A DNA stretch of 64,000 nucleotides from Streptomyces indicus (GCF_900100315.1 NZ_FNFF01000004.1:124001-188000); one strand, 5' to 3'; shown: positions 1 through 8,815, counted from the first letter of the stretch. Notes: generated from the letters alone by a model not told the origin. Program-made: numbers and translations.

Positions 1-1117
1 GCTTCGAGGGCGCCTCGGTCAGCGTGACCAGACCGTCGGCCGCCTTGAGCTTCGGCGCCTCGAAAGTGACCAGCGCGGCCTGCTTCTTGTCGTACTCGGG
101 GCTCGCGACATCCGCGTACAGCGTGGCCTTGCCGTCCTTCGACTTCACGGCGAGCGCGCTGAGTTCGACGTCGAGCCCGTGCTCGCCGGTGAAGCGCACG
201 CTGCCCTTGAACTTGGCGTCGAGGGTCTGCTTCTGCTCGTCGAACGTGCCCTCGCCCGCGGTGAAGCGGAACAGCGCTCCGCCGTCCTGCGCGCCCCCGG
301 ACAGCTTCCACTCACCCTTGGCGATGGAGCCGCCGACGTACTCGCGGAAGGTGCGGCGCACGCCCCAGTCGACGGCGGCGTCCTCGATACGGCCCGCCTT
401 CGCGTCCTTCTTGCCCTGGTCCTTCTTGTCACCGGACGAGCCGGAGCCCGAGCCGGAATCCGAACCCGAACCGGACGAGGATCCGGACGACTTGAGCACG
501 TCCGCGGACAGGCTGACCGGGTCGAGCGGGGTGCCGGCCACGTAGTAGCCGGCGAAGGCGTTCGCGCCCTGCGTCGTGAGCGTGGCCGGCACGTTGGCGA
601 GGGCGACCGGGGAGCCGCCGCCCTTCATGTTGATCCCGGAGACATTGAGGCTGGCGAGCGGCACCTGCGCGGAACTCGTCACCTTGCCGGTGCTCTTCGC
701 CTTGCTCACCATGTCCGCGTAGAGCGTCCCGGAGCCGCCGGAGATCCGCACGGTGGGCCGGGAGATGGTGAGGTCCAGTTCGTACGAGCCGTCGGACTTC
801 CTGTGGCCGAGGAAGCGCACCCCGCCGGAGAAGCCGGCGCTCAGCGCACCGGTGTCCGGGTTGTACGAGCCCTTGGCGGAGTGGAAGCGGAACTGGCTGG
901 CGCCCGCGGTCGCGGCACCGGCCTGGAGCGTGTAACTGCCCTTGGCTATCGGGCCGGTGACATAGCTCTGGAACGAGGCCTTGATGCCCCAGTCGAGCCG
1001 GCCGCCCTGCACCGTACGGTCCTCCGCGTGTGCCGCCGTCACCGGCAGCAGGGCGGCGAACAAGGCCCCGAGGGCCGCTACGGCGCCGGTGCGGGCAGCT
1101 CGTCTCGGCGAAGACAT
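1..1117 (-). CDS. Secreted HtaA-domain haem-binding protein, C-terminus beyond the window edge
   Basis: The frame opens at ATG 1117 and stays open to base 1, so at least 372 residues are present and the C-terminus is missing. Residues 1-30 form a signal peptide (SSPRRAAR then a hydrophobic stretch ending TAAHA). Two HtaA-type repeats follow: the first begins DWGIKASFQSYV and the second begins DWGVRRTFREYV. They are joined by a Ser/Gly/Asp-rich linker near bases 430-500 and a Lys-rich stretch. HtaA domains in corynebacteria bind haem at the surface and pass it to HmuT; that role is inferred here. The gene diverges from hmuTUV across an iron box, so iron-dependent repression of both sides is likely. 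A C-terminal membrane anchor or sortase signal would be expected but cannot be seen. Confidence 0.85.
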   Translation of the reverse strand, partial: MSSPRRAARTGAVAALGALFAALLPVTAAHAEDRTVQGGRLDWGIKASFQSYVTGPIAKGSYTLQAGAATAGASQFRFHSAKGSYNPDTGALSAGFSGGVRFLGHRKSDGSYELDLTISRPTVRISGGSGTLYADMVSKAKSTGKVTSSAQVPLASLNVSGINMKGGGSPVALANVPATLTTQGANAFAGYYVAGTPLDPVSLSADVLKSSGSSSGSGSDSGSGSGSSGDKKDQGKKDAKAGRIEDAAVDWGVRRTFREYVGGSIAKGEWKLSGGAQDGGALFRFTAGEGTFDEQKQTLDAKFKGSVRFTGEHGLDVELSALAVKSKDGKATLYADVASPEYDKKQAALVTFEAPKLKAADGLVTLTEAPSK

Positions 1118-1142
1118 CGGTCCCCCTTCAAGGTCTGGTCAT

Positions 1143-1161
1143 TGAGGTAAGGCTAACCTAA
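1143..1161. promoter_or_regulatory. Iron box (DmdR1/IdeR-type operator)
   Basis: TGAGGTAAGGCTAACCTAA agrees at 17 of 19 positions with the DtxR/IdeR consensus TTAGGTTAGGCTAACCTAA. It lies 26 bp before the HtaA start and about 107 bp before hmuT, so it can control both divergent units. The identification is by motif only. Confidence 0.85.
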
Positions 1162-1267
1162 ACTATGCGCGACCTGGTGCGGAACCCCTACCGGCCCAGC
1201 AACCGCAGAGGAAACAGCAGGGCTCGGAGTGAAGCCCTCAACGGCACGACAGGACGGTGGAGTTCGA

Positions 1268-2296
1268 GTGACCCCGGTGCGCATGCGGCGTCCCCTGCGG
1301 CTGGCGGGCGCGCTCGCCCTCGCGGCCTGCCTGGCCCTCACGGGCTGCGGCGGCAAGGCGGACAATCCCGCCGCAACAGCAGCGAAGGCGGACAAGAAGG
1401 CTGCTGCCCCGGACCGGGTGGAGCCGCTGTCCGGTACGCCGAAGCCGCAGCTTCCCGTCACCGTCACCTCGGCGGAGGGCAAGAAGGTCACCGTGAAGTC
1501 GGCCGACCGCATCGTGCCGCTCACGGGCGCCCTCAACGAGATCGTGTTCACGCTCGGGCTCGGCGACAAGGTGGTGGCCAAGGACATCACCGCCACCTTC
1601 GAACAGGCCGGCAAGCTCCCGACGGTGACCCGCGGACACGACGTCTCCGCCGAGAGCGTGCTCTCGCTCAGGCCCACGATCGTGATCGGCGACACCACCT
1701 CGGGTCCCGCCGAGGCGATGCAGCAGATACGCGACGCGGGCATCCCCGTGGTGCTCCTGGACACCGCGAAGAGCCTGGAAGACGTGAGCGAGCGGATCGA
1801 GGACGTGGCCGAGGTGCTCGGCGTCGAGCAGGCCGGCGAGCAGCTGGTCCGGCGCACCGAGGACCGTATCGCCGCCGTACAGAAGGGAATTCCGCAGCCG
1901 AAGGACGGCAGGAAGCCGCGGGTCGCCTTCCTCTACCTGCGCGGCACCGCCGCCGTCTATCTGATCGGCGGCGCCGATTCGGGCGCCGGATCGCTGCTCG
2001 AAGCGGCCGGAGCGGTCGACGCGGGTGCCGAGTCCGGCCTGAAGAAGGACTTCACCGCGATCACCCCCGAGGCCCTCGCCAAGGCGCAGCCCGACGTGAT
2101 CCTCGTCATGACCAAGGGACTCGAGTCCGTGGGCGGCGTCGACGGCCTGGTCAAGATCCCGGGCGTCGCCGAGACCCCGGCCGGCATGGACCGCCGCGTG
2201 GTCGACATCCCCGACGGCGTGCTGCTCAACTACGGCCCGCGCACCGACGAGGTGCTCAAGTCGCTCGTCGACCAGCTCTACGGCGGTGCGAAGTGA
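1268..2296 (+). CDS. hmuT: Haemin ABC transporter substrate-binding lipoprotein HmuT
   Basis: This 342-residue lipoprotein should capture haem at the cell surface and deliver it to HmuUV. GTG 1268 was chosen because GGAG lies five bases upstream; ATG 1283 is an alternative, and the open frame extends back to 1229 without a better ribosome site. A basic N-terminus and hydrophobic core end in the lipobox LTGC (Cys27). After a charged Ala/Lys linker comes a type III periplasmic-binding fold with LTGALNEIVFTLGLGDKVVA and the repeated RPTIVIGD / QPDVILVM strands typical of Fe/B12/haem binders. The stop overlaps the next start (GTGA), so hmuTUV is one translationally coupled operon. Iron-box control from upstream is expected. 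Confidence 0.92.
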   Translation: MTPVRMRRPLRLAGALALAACLALTGCGGKADNPAATAAKADKKAAAPDRVEPLSGTPKPQLPVTVTSAEGKKVTVKSADRIVPLTGALNEIVFTLGLGDKVVAKDITATFEQAGKLPTVTRGHDVSAESVLSLRPTIVIGDTTSGPAEAMQQIRDAGIPVVLLDTAKSLEDVSERIEDVAEVLGVEQAGEQLVRRTEDRIAAVQKGIPQPKDGRKPRVAFLYLRGTAAVYLIGGADSGAGSLLEAAGAVDAGAESGLKKDFTAITPEALAKAQPDVILVMTKGLESVGGVDGLVKIPGVAETPAGMDRRVVDIPDGVLLNYGPRTDEVLKSLVDQLYGGAK

Positions 2297-3408
2297 CCGC
2301 CACCGTGGCCCCCTCGAAGGACGCGGAGCCCTCCGCCGCCGAAGGACCCGCGACCCCCAAGTCGCCCTCCGGCAGGGCGCGCAGGAGCATCCCGTACCTC
2401 CTGACCGTCGGCATGCTCGCCGGCCTGGTCGTCATCTGCCTGCTGTCCGCCGGGATCGGCGCGTACAAGATCCCGCTCGGCGACGTCATCGGCTCCGTGC
2501 AGCACCGCATCGGACTCGGCGGCGCCGCGCTCGACCGCGTCGGCGAGAGCGTGCTGTGGAACGTGCGCTTCCCGCGCGTGGTGCTCGCCCTCATCGTCGG
2601 CGCTTCCTTGGGCTGCGCAGGGGCCCTGATGCAGGGCGTGTTCGGCAACCCGCTCGCCGAGCCCGCCGTCATCGGGATCTCCTCGGGCGCGGCCGTCGGC
2701 GGTGTGGCCTCGATCGCGTTCGGGCTCACCTTCCTCGGCACCTGGACGCTGCCCGTCTGCGCGTTCGTCGGCGGCCTGGTGACGGTCTTTCTCGTGTACG
2801 CGATGTCACGCTCCGGCGGCCGCACCGAGGTCGTCACCCTCATCCTCACCGGTGTCGCCGTGACCGCCTTCGGCATGGCGATGATCGGCCTGTTCATCTT
2901 CTTCGCGGACAACGCCGAGGTCACCCAGATCACCTTCTGGCAGCTCGGCTCCCTCGCGCAGGCCACCTGGCCGAAGGTGCTCGCCGTGCTGCCCTGGGCC
3001 CTGGTCGGTCTCGCCATCGCGCCCTTCTACTCCCGCAAGCTGGACCTGCTCGCGCTCGGCGAGCGGCCCGCGCGCCACCTCGGGGTGGACGTGGAGCGGA
3101 TGCGCGTGGTCCTGATGTTCACCACCGCGCTGCTCACCGCCGCGGCCGTGGCCGTCTCCGGCATCATCAGCTTCGTCGGCCTGGTCGTCCCGCACCTGCT
3201 GCGCATGCTCGCCGGACCCGGCCACCGCTTCCTCATCCCGGGCAGCGCGCTCGGCGGCGCCCTCGTGCTCGCCGTGTGCGACCTGACGGCCCGCACCATC
3301 GCCGCCCCCGCCGAACTGCCGCTCGGCGTCCTGACCGGCCTCATCGGCAGCCCGTTCTTCTTCTGGCTGCTGCGCCGCACCCGCCGCAAGCAAGGAGGCT
3401 GGGCATGA
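2293..3408 (+). CDS. hmuU: Haemin ABC transporter permease HmuU (FecCD family)
   Basis: A 371-residue membrane protein of the FecCD/BtuC type, which would dimerise to form the haem channel. The GTG at 2293 overlaps the hmuT stop. A 30-residue Ala/Ser/Pro-rich cytoplasmic lead is followed by about ten hydrophobic segments. Family signatures are visible: GNPLAEPAVIGISSGAAVGG in the first third and FVGLVVPHLLRMLAGPGHR in the last third, the latter belonging to the loop that docks on the ATPase. The end of the protein overlaps the hmuV ATG by four bases. Length and layout are normal for the family; haem specificity is inferred from HtaA and the haem oxygenase in the region. Confidence 0.93.
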   Translation: MTATVAPSKDAEPSAAEGPATPKSPSGRARRSIPYLLTVGMLAGLVVICLLSAGIGAYKIPLGDVIGSVQHRIGLGGAALDRVGESVLWNVRFPRVVLALIVGASLGCAGALMQGVFGNPLAEPAVIGISSGAAVGGVASIAFGLTFLGTWTLPVCAFVGGLVTVFLVYAMSRSGGRTEVVTLILTGVAVTAFGMAMIGLFIFFADNAEVTQITFWQLGSLAQATWPKVLAVLPWALVGLAIAPFYSRKLDLLALGERPARHLGVDVERMRVVLMFTTALLTAAAVAVSGIISFVGLVVPHLLRMLAGPGHRFLIPGSALGGALVLAVCDLTARTIAAPAELPLGVLTGLIGSPFFFWLLRRTRRKQGGWA

Positions 3409-4235
3409 TCCGGTCGCTGTTCTCCGTACGCCACCGGGAACTGCCCGAGCCCGTCGAGCCCGGCACCGTCCTCACCTCCGCGCATGAGCTGCACGTCAAG
3501 CTGGGCGCGCGGCACGTCCTGCGCGGCGTGGACATCGAGGCGCGGGCGAGCGAGGTCGTGGCCCTCGTGGGCCCCAACGGGGCCGGGAAATCGACCCTGT
3601 TGGCCGCGCTCGCCACGGACCTCGCCCCCGACTCCGGAACCGTGCGGATCTGCGGCAGGGACGCGGGCACGTGGAGCGCCGGCGAACTCGCCCTGCGCCG
3701 CGCGGTGCTGCCCCAGTCGGCGCAGCTCTCCTTCCCGTTCCTCGTCGAAGAGGTCGTACGGATGGGCCGGGCGCCCTGGAGCGGCACCCCGCTCGCCGAC
3801 AACGACGACGAGGTGATCGCCGCCGCGCTGCGGGCCACCGAGGCCACCGAGTTCACCGGCCGCCCCTTCTCGGCCCTGTCCGGCGGCGAACGCGCCCGCG
3901 TGGCGCTCGCCCGCGTCCTCGCACAGCAGGCGCCGCTGCTGCTGCTCGACGAGCCCACCGCGGCCCTCGACCTGCGCCACCAGGAACTGGTCCTGCGGGT
4001 CTGCCGGGAGCGGGCCGCCGCGGGCGACGCGGTCGTGGTCGTGCTGCACGACCTCGGGCTCGCCGCCGCGTATGCGGACCGCGTGGCCGTGCTGCACGAG
4101 GGCACCATCGCCGCCGACGGCCCGCCCGCCGAGGTCTTCGACGGCGAGCTGCTCAGCCGCGTCTACCGCCAGCCCGTCGAGGTGCTGCCCCATCCGCGGA
4201 CGGGAACGCTGCTCGTGTTCCCCGAGCGCGGCTGA
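3405..4235 (+). CDS. hmuV: Haem ABC transporter ATP-binding protein HmuV
   Basis: A 276-residue ATPase that would power haem import through HmuU. ATG 3405 overlaps the hmuU stop (ATGA). The motifs are complete: Walker A GPNGAGKST near residues 56-64, a Q-loop in VLPQSAQLSFPF, the signature LSGGERARVALAR near residue 158, Walker B LLLLDEPTAALD, and a switch His in VVLHDLGLAA. QSAQLSFPFLVEEVVRMGRAPW is characteristic of the HmuV subgroup. It is the last gene of the hmu operon; a short tandem repeat follows the stop. Confidence 0.94.
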   Translation: MIRSLFSVRHRELPEPVEPGTVLTSAHELHVKLGARHVLRGVDIEARASEVVALVGPNGAGKSTLLAALATDLAPDSGTVRICGRDAGTWSAGELALRRAVLPQSAQLSFPFLVEEVVRMGRAPWSGTPLADNDDEVIAAALRATEATEFTGRPFSALSGGERARVALARVLAQQAPLLLLDEPTAALDLRHQELVLRVCRERAAAGDAVVVVLHDLGLAAAYADRVAVLHEGTIAADGPPAEVFDGELLSRVYRQPVEVLPHPRTGTLLVFPERG

Positions 4236-4239
4236 ACCG

Positions 4240-4287
4240 CGCCATGGCGCGGGGCCGGCTGACCGGCGCCATGGTGCGGGGCCGGCT
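4240..4287. repeat. 27-bp tandem duplication downstream of hmuV
   Basis: A unit beginning CGCCATGG at 4240 is repeated from 4267 (about 1.8 copies, one or two mismatches). Each copy holds the palindromic GGCGCCATGG/GGGGCCGGC core. It lies in the 177-bp gap between hmuV and the next lipoprotein gene. I see no coding function. Confidence 0.7.
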
Positions 4288-4412
4288 TCAGGTCACGGTG
4301 TGGCTGCGCTGTGACCTCCCCGCCCGGACCCCGGGCGCGCCCCCGGTAGGGTTCCGTGCGTCAGCACTGGGGCGGGTGGTCCCCTCGGGGGCCCGGGAGC
4401 AGAAGGCGAGCC

Positions 4413-5402
4413 ATGAGCAGGGTGAGTCGGCCGGCAGCGGCGGGGGCAGCGGTGGCGGCCCTGGCCCTGACCGCGAGCGGATGCGTGACCGTGCACGGGG
4501 AGCGGGAGATCGTCCCGGCGGCGACGAAGTCCGAGGCCGCGCGTGCCCTGGAGGAGTTCACGGCCGCGTACAACAAGGCCGACAAGGAGTACGACCCGGC
4601 CGTCTCGCGGAACCGTGTGACCGGGCCGCTCGCCGCGATCAACCAGGCGGGCCTCAAGGCGAAGGGCAAGAACGCGCCGGAGGGCAACCCGAAGCACACG
4701 GAGCTGAAGCTCACCGACGCGGCCTTCCACATCCCCAAGAAGGCGGGCTGGCCGCGGTTCTTCGTGGCCGACACCGACAGCAACCGGGACGTGGACGACG
4801 ACCCGGCCAAGGACACCCACTGGTTCCTCGTCTTCGTCAAGCACGGCGCCGAGGACCCGTGGAAGGTCGCGTACCTCAACATCCTCTCGCCCGGCGAGGT
4901 GCCGGAGTTCCAGAAGGACAAGGACGGCTACGCGACCCCGGCCCCCGTCGGCACGAACGCCCTCGCCCTGGACCCCGGCAAGCTGCCCGCGGGCTATGCC
5001 ACGTATCTCCAGAACGGCGGCGAGGAGTTCGCGGACGGGCCGCACACCAGCGGCTGGCGCGCGGACCGCAAGCGCCGCGAGTCCAGCCCCGGCTGGTCGC
5101 GGCAGTGGGTGGACCAGCCGGAGCAGTCCGGCGACTTCGCCCCGCTCGGCCTGCGCACGAAGGACGGCGGCGCGTTCGTGTTCTTCGCCGCCCGGCACTT
5201 CGAGAAGCAGACGGCCTCCGAGGGCCTGAAGATCAACGTCCCGAAGGACGTGCAGGCGCTGCTCACCGGCGAGGTGAAGCAGTCCATCACGCTCGAACGC
5301 GTCTCCAACCTCGCGGCCCAGGTCCCACCGAAGAACGCCGCGAAGCCGGGCGTCACGGTGGCCAGCCGGATCATGGGCATCACGAGCGCGACGGGGGAGT
5401 AG
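4413..5402 (+). CDS. Secreted lipoprotein of unknown function
   Basis: The 329-residue product starts at ATG 4413, after AGAAGGCGAG. Residues 1-26 are a lipoprotein signal ending LTASGC. The mature part is hydrophilic, with alternating charged and aromatic segments (HWFLVFVKHGAEDPWKVAYL; AFVFFAARHFEKQTA) suggesting a two-lobed globular extracellular domain. Similar proteins are common as conserved Streptomyces lipoproteins, but I cannot attach a function. It follows the hmu operon on the same strand after a 177-bp gap, so a link to haem handling is possible but unsupported. Confidence 0.85.
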   Translation: MSRVSRPAAAGAAVAALALTASGCVTVHGEREIVPAATKSEAARALEEFTAAYNKADKEYDPAVSRNRVTGPLAAINQAGLKAKGKNAPEGNPKHTELKLTDAAFHIPKKAGWPRFFVADTDSNRDVDDDPAKDTHWFLVFVKHGAEDPWKVAYLNILSPGEVPEFQKDKDGYATPAPVGTNALALDPGKLPAGYATYLQNGGEEFADGPHTSGWRADRKRRESSPGWSRQWVDQPEQSGDFAPLGLRTKDGGAFVFFAARHFEKQTASEGLKINVPKDVQALLTGEVKQSITLERVSNLAAQVPPKNAAKPGVTVASRIMGITSATGE

Positions 5403-6049
5403 CGCGGCCCGGGCCCGCCGGACCGCCTTCCGCGTTCGTGGGGTCGCGCGCGGCGTGCGGACGATTGCGCCTCGGGTCCGCGGGCTCGCGCGCCGTGTGC
5501 AGTGGGCCGCGTCCCGCGTCTGCGGGCTCGCGCCCTGCCTTTGCCGGCTCGCGCCCTGCCTTCGCCGGGTCGCGTCTCGCGTTCGTGGGCTCGCGTCTCG
5601 CGTCCGTCGGATCGCGTCTCGCGTCCGTGCGGGCGCGCGCGGCCTTCGTCGGCCCGCCCGAGTACGTGGGCCCGCCCGAGTACGTGGGCTCGCATCCCGC
5701 TCCAGACGGTCCGCGTCCCGCGTCTGCGGGCTCGTGTCCTGCACGGGCCGGTCCGCGTCGAGCGCCCGTGGGTCGGCGTCCTGCCCCGGCCGGTCCACGC
5801 GCCGGGCGCGGGATCCGCCTCCGCCGGTCCACGGCGCGCGTCCATGGGCGCGCGTCCCGCTCCGGGCGGCCCTCGCCCTGCCCCTGCCTGTGGGCCCACG
5901 CCCCGCCTGCGCCGGCTCGCCCCTCGCGGCCGCCGGATCGCGTCCCGCCCGCCAAGGGGGGCGTCTCTGCACACCGGGAGTGCCCCGTCCGGCGCCCCCG
6001 ACGGAATTGGGTTGCCGTTCGGTGGCCCCTGCACGGAACATGGCCTCCC
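5403..6049. repeat. Gene-free stretch holding a 21-bp imperfect minisatellite
   Basis: No credible gene lies between the lipoprotein stop and the MFS start. From about 5410 to 5800 the DNA is built of units close to 21 bp, best preserved at about 5527-5631, such as TCGCGCCCTGCCTTTGCCGG, TCGCGCCCTGCCTTCGCCGG, TCGCGTCTCGCGTTCGTGGG and TCGCGTCTCGCGTCCGTCGG. A second motif, GCCCGAGTACGTGGGC, is duplicated at about 5660-5690. Because 21 is a multiple of three, both strands stay open and give heptad peptides (for example GSRPAFA on the plus strand and AGREPAK on the minus strand). The plus frame runs into the MFS gene, but I read the array as non-coding. The last 200 bp decay into ordinary GC-rich sequence. 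Confidence 0.7.
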
Positions 6050-7399
6050 GTGAGTGACGAGCCCGGCCGCTTCGCGGCGATACTTCCCGACCTTTCCCCC
6101 TGGCGGAGCAGCCGCGACTTCCGGCTCCTGTGGATCCAGGGCCTCGTCACGTACTTCGGCAGCTTCATGGCGATGATCGCCCTGCCGCTGCAGATCAAGG
6201 ACCTCACCGAATCCCCGCTCGCCGTCGGCGCGATGGGCGCGGTCGAGCTGATCCCGCTGATCGTGTTCGGCCTGTACGGCGGCGCGCTCGCCGACGCCGT
6301 CGACCGGCGCAAGGTCATCCTGCTCACGGAGGCCGGCCTCGGCGTCCTCGCGGTGATCCTGTTCGTCAACGCGCTGCTGCCGAGCCCGATGCTCTGGCCC
6401 CTGTACGTCGTAGCGGCCTGCGTCTCCGCGCTCGCGGGCCTCCAGCGCCCCGCCCTCGACTCGCTGCTCGCACGGATCGTCCCGCACGACCAGCTCACCG
6501 CCGCCGCCGCGCTCAACGCGCTGCGCTGGCAGATCGGCGCCATCGCGGGCCCGGCCCTCGCCGGTCTCGTCGTCGCCTACGCCGGGCACGCCACCGCGTA
6601 CGCCGTCACCGTCGTCGGCTTCACCGCCTCGGTGCTGCTCTGCCTGCGCCTGACGCCCGCGCCGCCCGCGCACGAGGCCGAGAAGCCCTCGCTGCGCGGG
6701 ATCGCCGAAGGCGCGCGCTACGCCTGGTCGCGGCCGGTGCTGCTCGGCACGTACGCCATCGACCTGGCCGCGATGATCTTCGCCTTCCCGAACACGATCT
6801 TCCCCTTCCTCGCGGACGACCTGGACGCGGAGTGGTCGCTCGGGCTGATGTACGCCGCCGGCTCCATCGGCTCGCTCGCGCTGAGCCTGACCAGCGGCTG
6901 GACCACACGGGTGCGCCGGCACGGCCTGCTCGTCGTGTTCGGGGCCGCGTCCTGGGGCCTGGCCATCACGGCGGCCGGCTGGTTCGGCAACGTATGGCTG
7001 GTGCTCGTCTGCCTGGCCTTCGCGGGCGCGGGCGACATGCTCAGCGGACTCGGCCGCTCCACGATCTGGAACCAGACCATCCCCGACGAGCTGCGCGGCC
7101 GGCTCGCGGGCATCGAGGTGCTCTCGTACAGCGTGGGCCCGCAGCTCGGCCAGGTCCGCGCCGGTGCGATGGCGGGCTGGACCGGGACGCGGACCGCGAT
7201 CTGGTCGGGCGGCGCGGCCTGTGTCGCCGCCGTCGCCCTGCTCACGGCCGCGCTGCCGCGCCTGGTGTCCTACGACGCGGACACGGACCCGGACGCGCTG
7301 GCCCGCAAGGCGGCGCGCGAGGCGGCGGACGCGGGCGCGAAGGCATCGGGTGCGGTAGCGCGGGAGGCGGGCACCACAGACGTGGTCGAGACCGCCTGA
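6050..7399 (+). CDS. MFS exporter of the EntS (enterobactin exporter) type
   Basis: A 449-residue major facilitator protein with about twelve membrane segments. GTG 6050 is the first sensible start; the frame is open far upstream through repeat DNA, so the exact start is uncertain and no strong ribosome site is seen. The N-terminus RDFRLLWIQGLVTYFGSFMA and the loop GGALADAVDRRKVILLTE are typical of the EntS/MFS_3 subgroup, whose members export siderophores or drugs. The C-terminal tail is charged and Ala-rich. It lies between haem uptake and haem oxygenase genes, which would suit a siderophore or metal-linked substrate, but no siderophore biosynthesis gene is present in the window. It converges on the small gene at 7422. 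Confidence 0.85.
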   Translation: MSDEPGRFAAILPDLSPWRSSRDFRLLWIQGLVTYFGSFMAMIALPLQIKDLTESPLAVGAMGAVELIPLIVFGLYGGALADAVDRRKVILLTEAGLGVLAVILFVNALLPSPMLWPLYVVAACVSALAGLQRPALDSLLARIVPHDQLTAAAALNALRWQIGAIAGPALAGLVVAYAGHATAYAVTVVGFTASVLLCLRLTPAPPAHEAEKPSLRGIAEGARYAWSRPVLLGTYAIDLAAMIFAFPNTIFPFLADDLDAEWSLGLMYAAGSIGSLALSLTSGWTTRVRRHGLLVVFGAASWGLAITAAGWFGNVWLVLVCLAFAGAGDMLSGLGRSTIWNQTIPDELRGRLAGIEVLSYSVGPQLGQVRAGAMAGWTGTRTAIWSGGAACVAAVALLTAALPRLVSYDADTDPDALARKAAREAADAGAKASGAVAREAGTTDVVETA

Positions 7400-7421
7400 G
7401 CCGCCCGCCGCCCGGGAGGCC

Positions 7422-7646
7422 TCAGCTCTGCCCTTCGCCCTCGCGGTCGTGCCACCGCGGATCCGTCTCCCACTCCAGATTCCGCTCCTGGGCCGTCTGC
7501 ATCGCGTGCGCGGCCTCCTCCCGGCTGGCGTACGGACCGAAGCGGTCCTTGCCGGGGCACTCGGGGCCCTCCTCGACCTTCTTGTGCTCCAGGCAGTAGT
7601 ACCACTCGCCCGGCTTGCCGACCGTGCGCTTCTTGAACAGGGCCAT
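7422..7646 (-). CDS. Small conserved hypothetical protein (74 aa)
   Basis: ATG 7646 follows GGAAAGGAG with good spacing; the track frame extends a little further but lacks a ribosome site. The product [20 protein letters not shown] continues with a CLEH...[12 protein letters not shown] pattern that spaces two Cys and a His, followed by a helical segment [14 protein letters not shown] and an acidic, His-containing tail. It looks like a compact, possibly metal-binding cytosolic protein. It diverges from map over 80 bp. I do not recognise a characterised homologue. Confidence 0.8.
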   Translation of the reverse strand: MALFKKRTVGKPGEWYYCLEHKKVEEGPECPGKDRFGPYASREEAAHAMQTAQERNLEWETDPRWHDREGEGQS

Positions 7647-7713
7647 CACCGGCTCCTTTCCCGCGGGCGGCTCATGCGCTCCCACGCCGCCATCGTGCCC
7701 GAAGACCGCTCGT

Positions 7714-7726
7714 TACACTCACTGGC
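7714..7726 (+). promoter_or_regulatory. Probable -10 element for a leaderless map transcript
   Basis: TACACT at 7714-7719 matches a Streptomyces housekeeping -10 and ends seven bases before the map ATG. No Shine-Dalgarno sequence precedes the ATG, so transcription may start at or very near the A of ATG. The -35 is not clear. Confidence 0.5.
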
Positions 7727-8584
7727 ATGTCTGTTCCGTCGCTGCTCGTACCCGGGGAGCTCTCTCCCATCCGCTCCGTGCCCGGCGCCATCCGGCGCCC
7801 CGAATACGTGGGCAAGCCGGCGCCGAAGCCGTACACCGGACCGGAGGTGCAGACCCCCGAGACGATCGAGGCGATGCGGATCGCGGGCCGGATTGCCGCC
7901 CAGGCCATGGCCGAGGCGGCCAAGCACATCGCGCCCGGGGTCACCACGGACGAACTCGACCGCGTGGCCCACGAGTTCCTCTGCGACCACGGCGCCTACC
8001 CGTCCACGCTCGGCTACCGCGGCTTCCCGAAGTCGCTGTGCACCAGCGTCAACGAGGTCATCTGCCACGGCATCCCGGACTCCACGGTCCTGGGCGACGG
8101 CGACATCATCAACCTGGACGTCACCGCGTACATCGGCGGCGTGCACGGGGACAACAACGCCACGTACCTGGTGGGCGACGTGGACGAGGAGTCGCGGCTG
8201 CTCGTCGAGCGCACTCGCGAGTCGCTCAATCGCGCCATCAAGGCCGTGAAGCCGGGCCGCCAGATCAACATCATCGGCCGCGTCATCGAGTCGTACGCGA
8301 AGAGGTTCGGATACGGGGTCGTGCGGGACTTCACCGGCCACGGCATCAACTCGTCCTTCCACAGCGGCCTGATCATCCCGCACTACGACTCGCCGCACGC
8401 CACGACCGTGATCCAGCCCGGGATGACCTTCACGATCGAGCCCATGCTCACGCTCGGCACCCACGAGTACGACATGTGGGAGGACGGCTGGACGGTCGTC
8501 ACCAAGGACAGGAAGCGGACCGCGCAGTTCGAGCACACACTGGTGGTGACGGACACGGGAGCGGAGATCCTGACCCTTCCCTGA
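7727..8584 (+). CDS. map: Type I methionine aminopeptidase
   Basis: A 285-residue enzyme that removes the initiator Met from nascent proteins. All five metal ligands can be placed with the spacing of the E. coli enzyme: Asp131 (NLDV), Asp142 (HGDNNATY), His205 ([10 protein letters not shown]), Glu238 (FTIEPM) and Glu269 (QFEHT). [15 protein letters not shown] provides the substrate His. There is a roughly 40-residue N-terminal extension ([16 protein letters not shown]) as in other actinobacterial isoforms, which may contact the ribosome. ATG 7727 lacks a ribosome site and sits seven bases after a -10, suggesting leaderless translation. A strong hairpin follows the stop. Confidence 0.95.
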   Translation: MSVPSLLVPGELSPIRSVPGAIRRPEYVGKPAPKPYTGPEVQTPETIEAMRIAGRIAAQAMAEAAKHIAPGVTTDELDRVAHEFLCDHGAYPSTLGYRGFPKSLCTSVNEVICHGIPDSTVLGDGDIINLDVTAYIGGVHGDNNATYLVGDVDEESRLLVERTRESLNRAIKAVKPGRQINIIGRVIESYAKRFGYGVVRDFTGHGINSSFHSGLIIPHYDSPHATTVIQPGMTFTIEPMLTLGTHEYDMWEDGWTVVTKDRKRTAQFEHTLVVTDTGAEILTLP

Positions 8585-8628
8585 GTCCCCGCGGCCGCAC
8601 TGTCCAGGCGGCCGCACCCCCGCACCCC

Positions 8629-8652
8629 GGGCCCGTCGGAAACGGCGGGCCC
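8629..8652 (+). terminator. Intrinsic-type terminator downstream of map
   Basis: GGGCCCGTCG and CGGCGGGCCC pair in a 10-bp stem (one G-T pair) closed by a GAAA tetraloop, and are followed by TTT. It lies 45 bp after the map stop. Confidence 0.8.
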
Positions 8653-8660
8653 TTTGCGTT

Positions 8661-8739
8661 GCCCGGGAGGTTTCACCGACAGGCGTGGCCCGGGAGGTTT
8701 TACCGACAGCCCGTCCGGAAACCTTACCGACAGCCCGTC
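8661..8739. repeat. Short direct repeats between map and haem oxygenase
   Basis: CCCGGGAGGTTT(C/T)ACCGACAG occurs twice (from about 8662 and 8689), and TTACCGACAGCCCGTC occurs at 8700-8715 and again at 8724-8739. The array ends 14 bp before the iron box of the haem oxygenase gene. It could hold an additional regulator site or be a relic of duplication. Confidence 0.6.
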
Positions 8740-8752
8740 GGAAACCCATTGA

Positions 8753-8768
8753 CTTAGGCAAGCCTAAG
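8753..8768. promoter_or_regulatory. Iron box upstream of haem oxygenase
   Basis: CTTAGGCAAGCCTAAG is a near-perfect palindrome that resembles the DtxR/IdeR/DmdR1 half-site arrangement (TTAGG...CCTAA). It ends 47 bp before the GTG start, a normal promoter-proximal distance. It suggests co-regulation with hmuTUV and the HtaA protein by iron. Confidence 0.75.
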
Positions 8769-8815
8769 TAGCAGGATCAAGCTTACTTCCCGCCTTTCGG
8801 ATCCGGAGGTCCGCA

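Noticed and set aside
3671..7399. A single 1242-codon frame joining sequence from hmuV through the MFS gene
   Set aside because: It crosses hmuV and the lipoprotein gene in the wrong frame and the 21-bp repeat array; only the segment after 6050 has membrane-transporter sequence.
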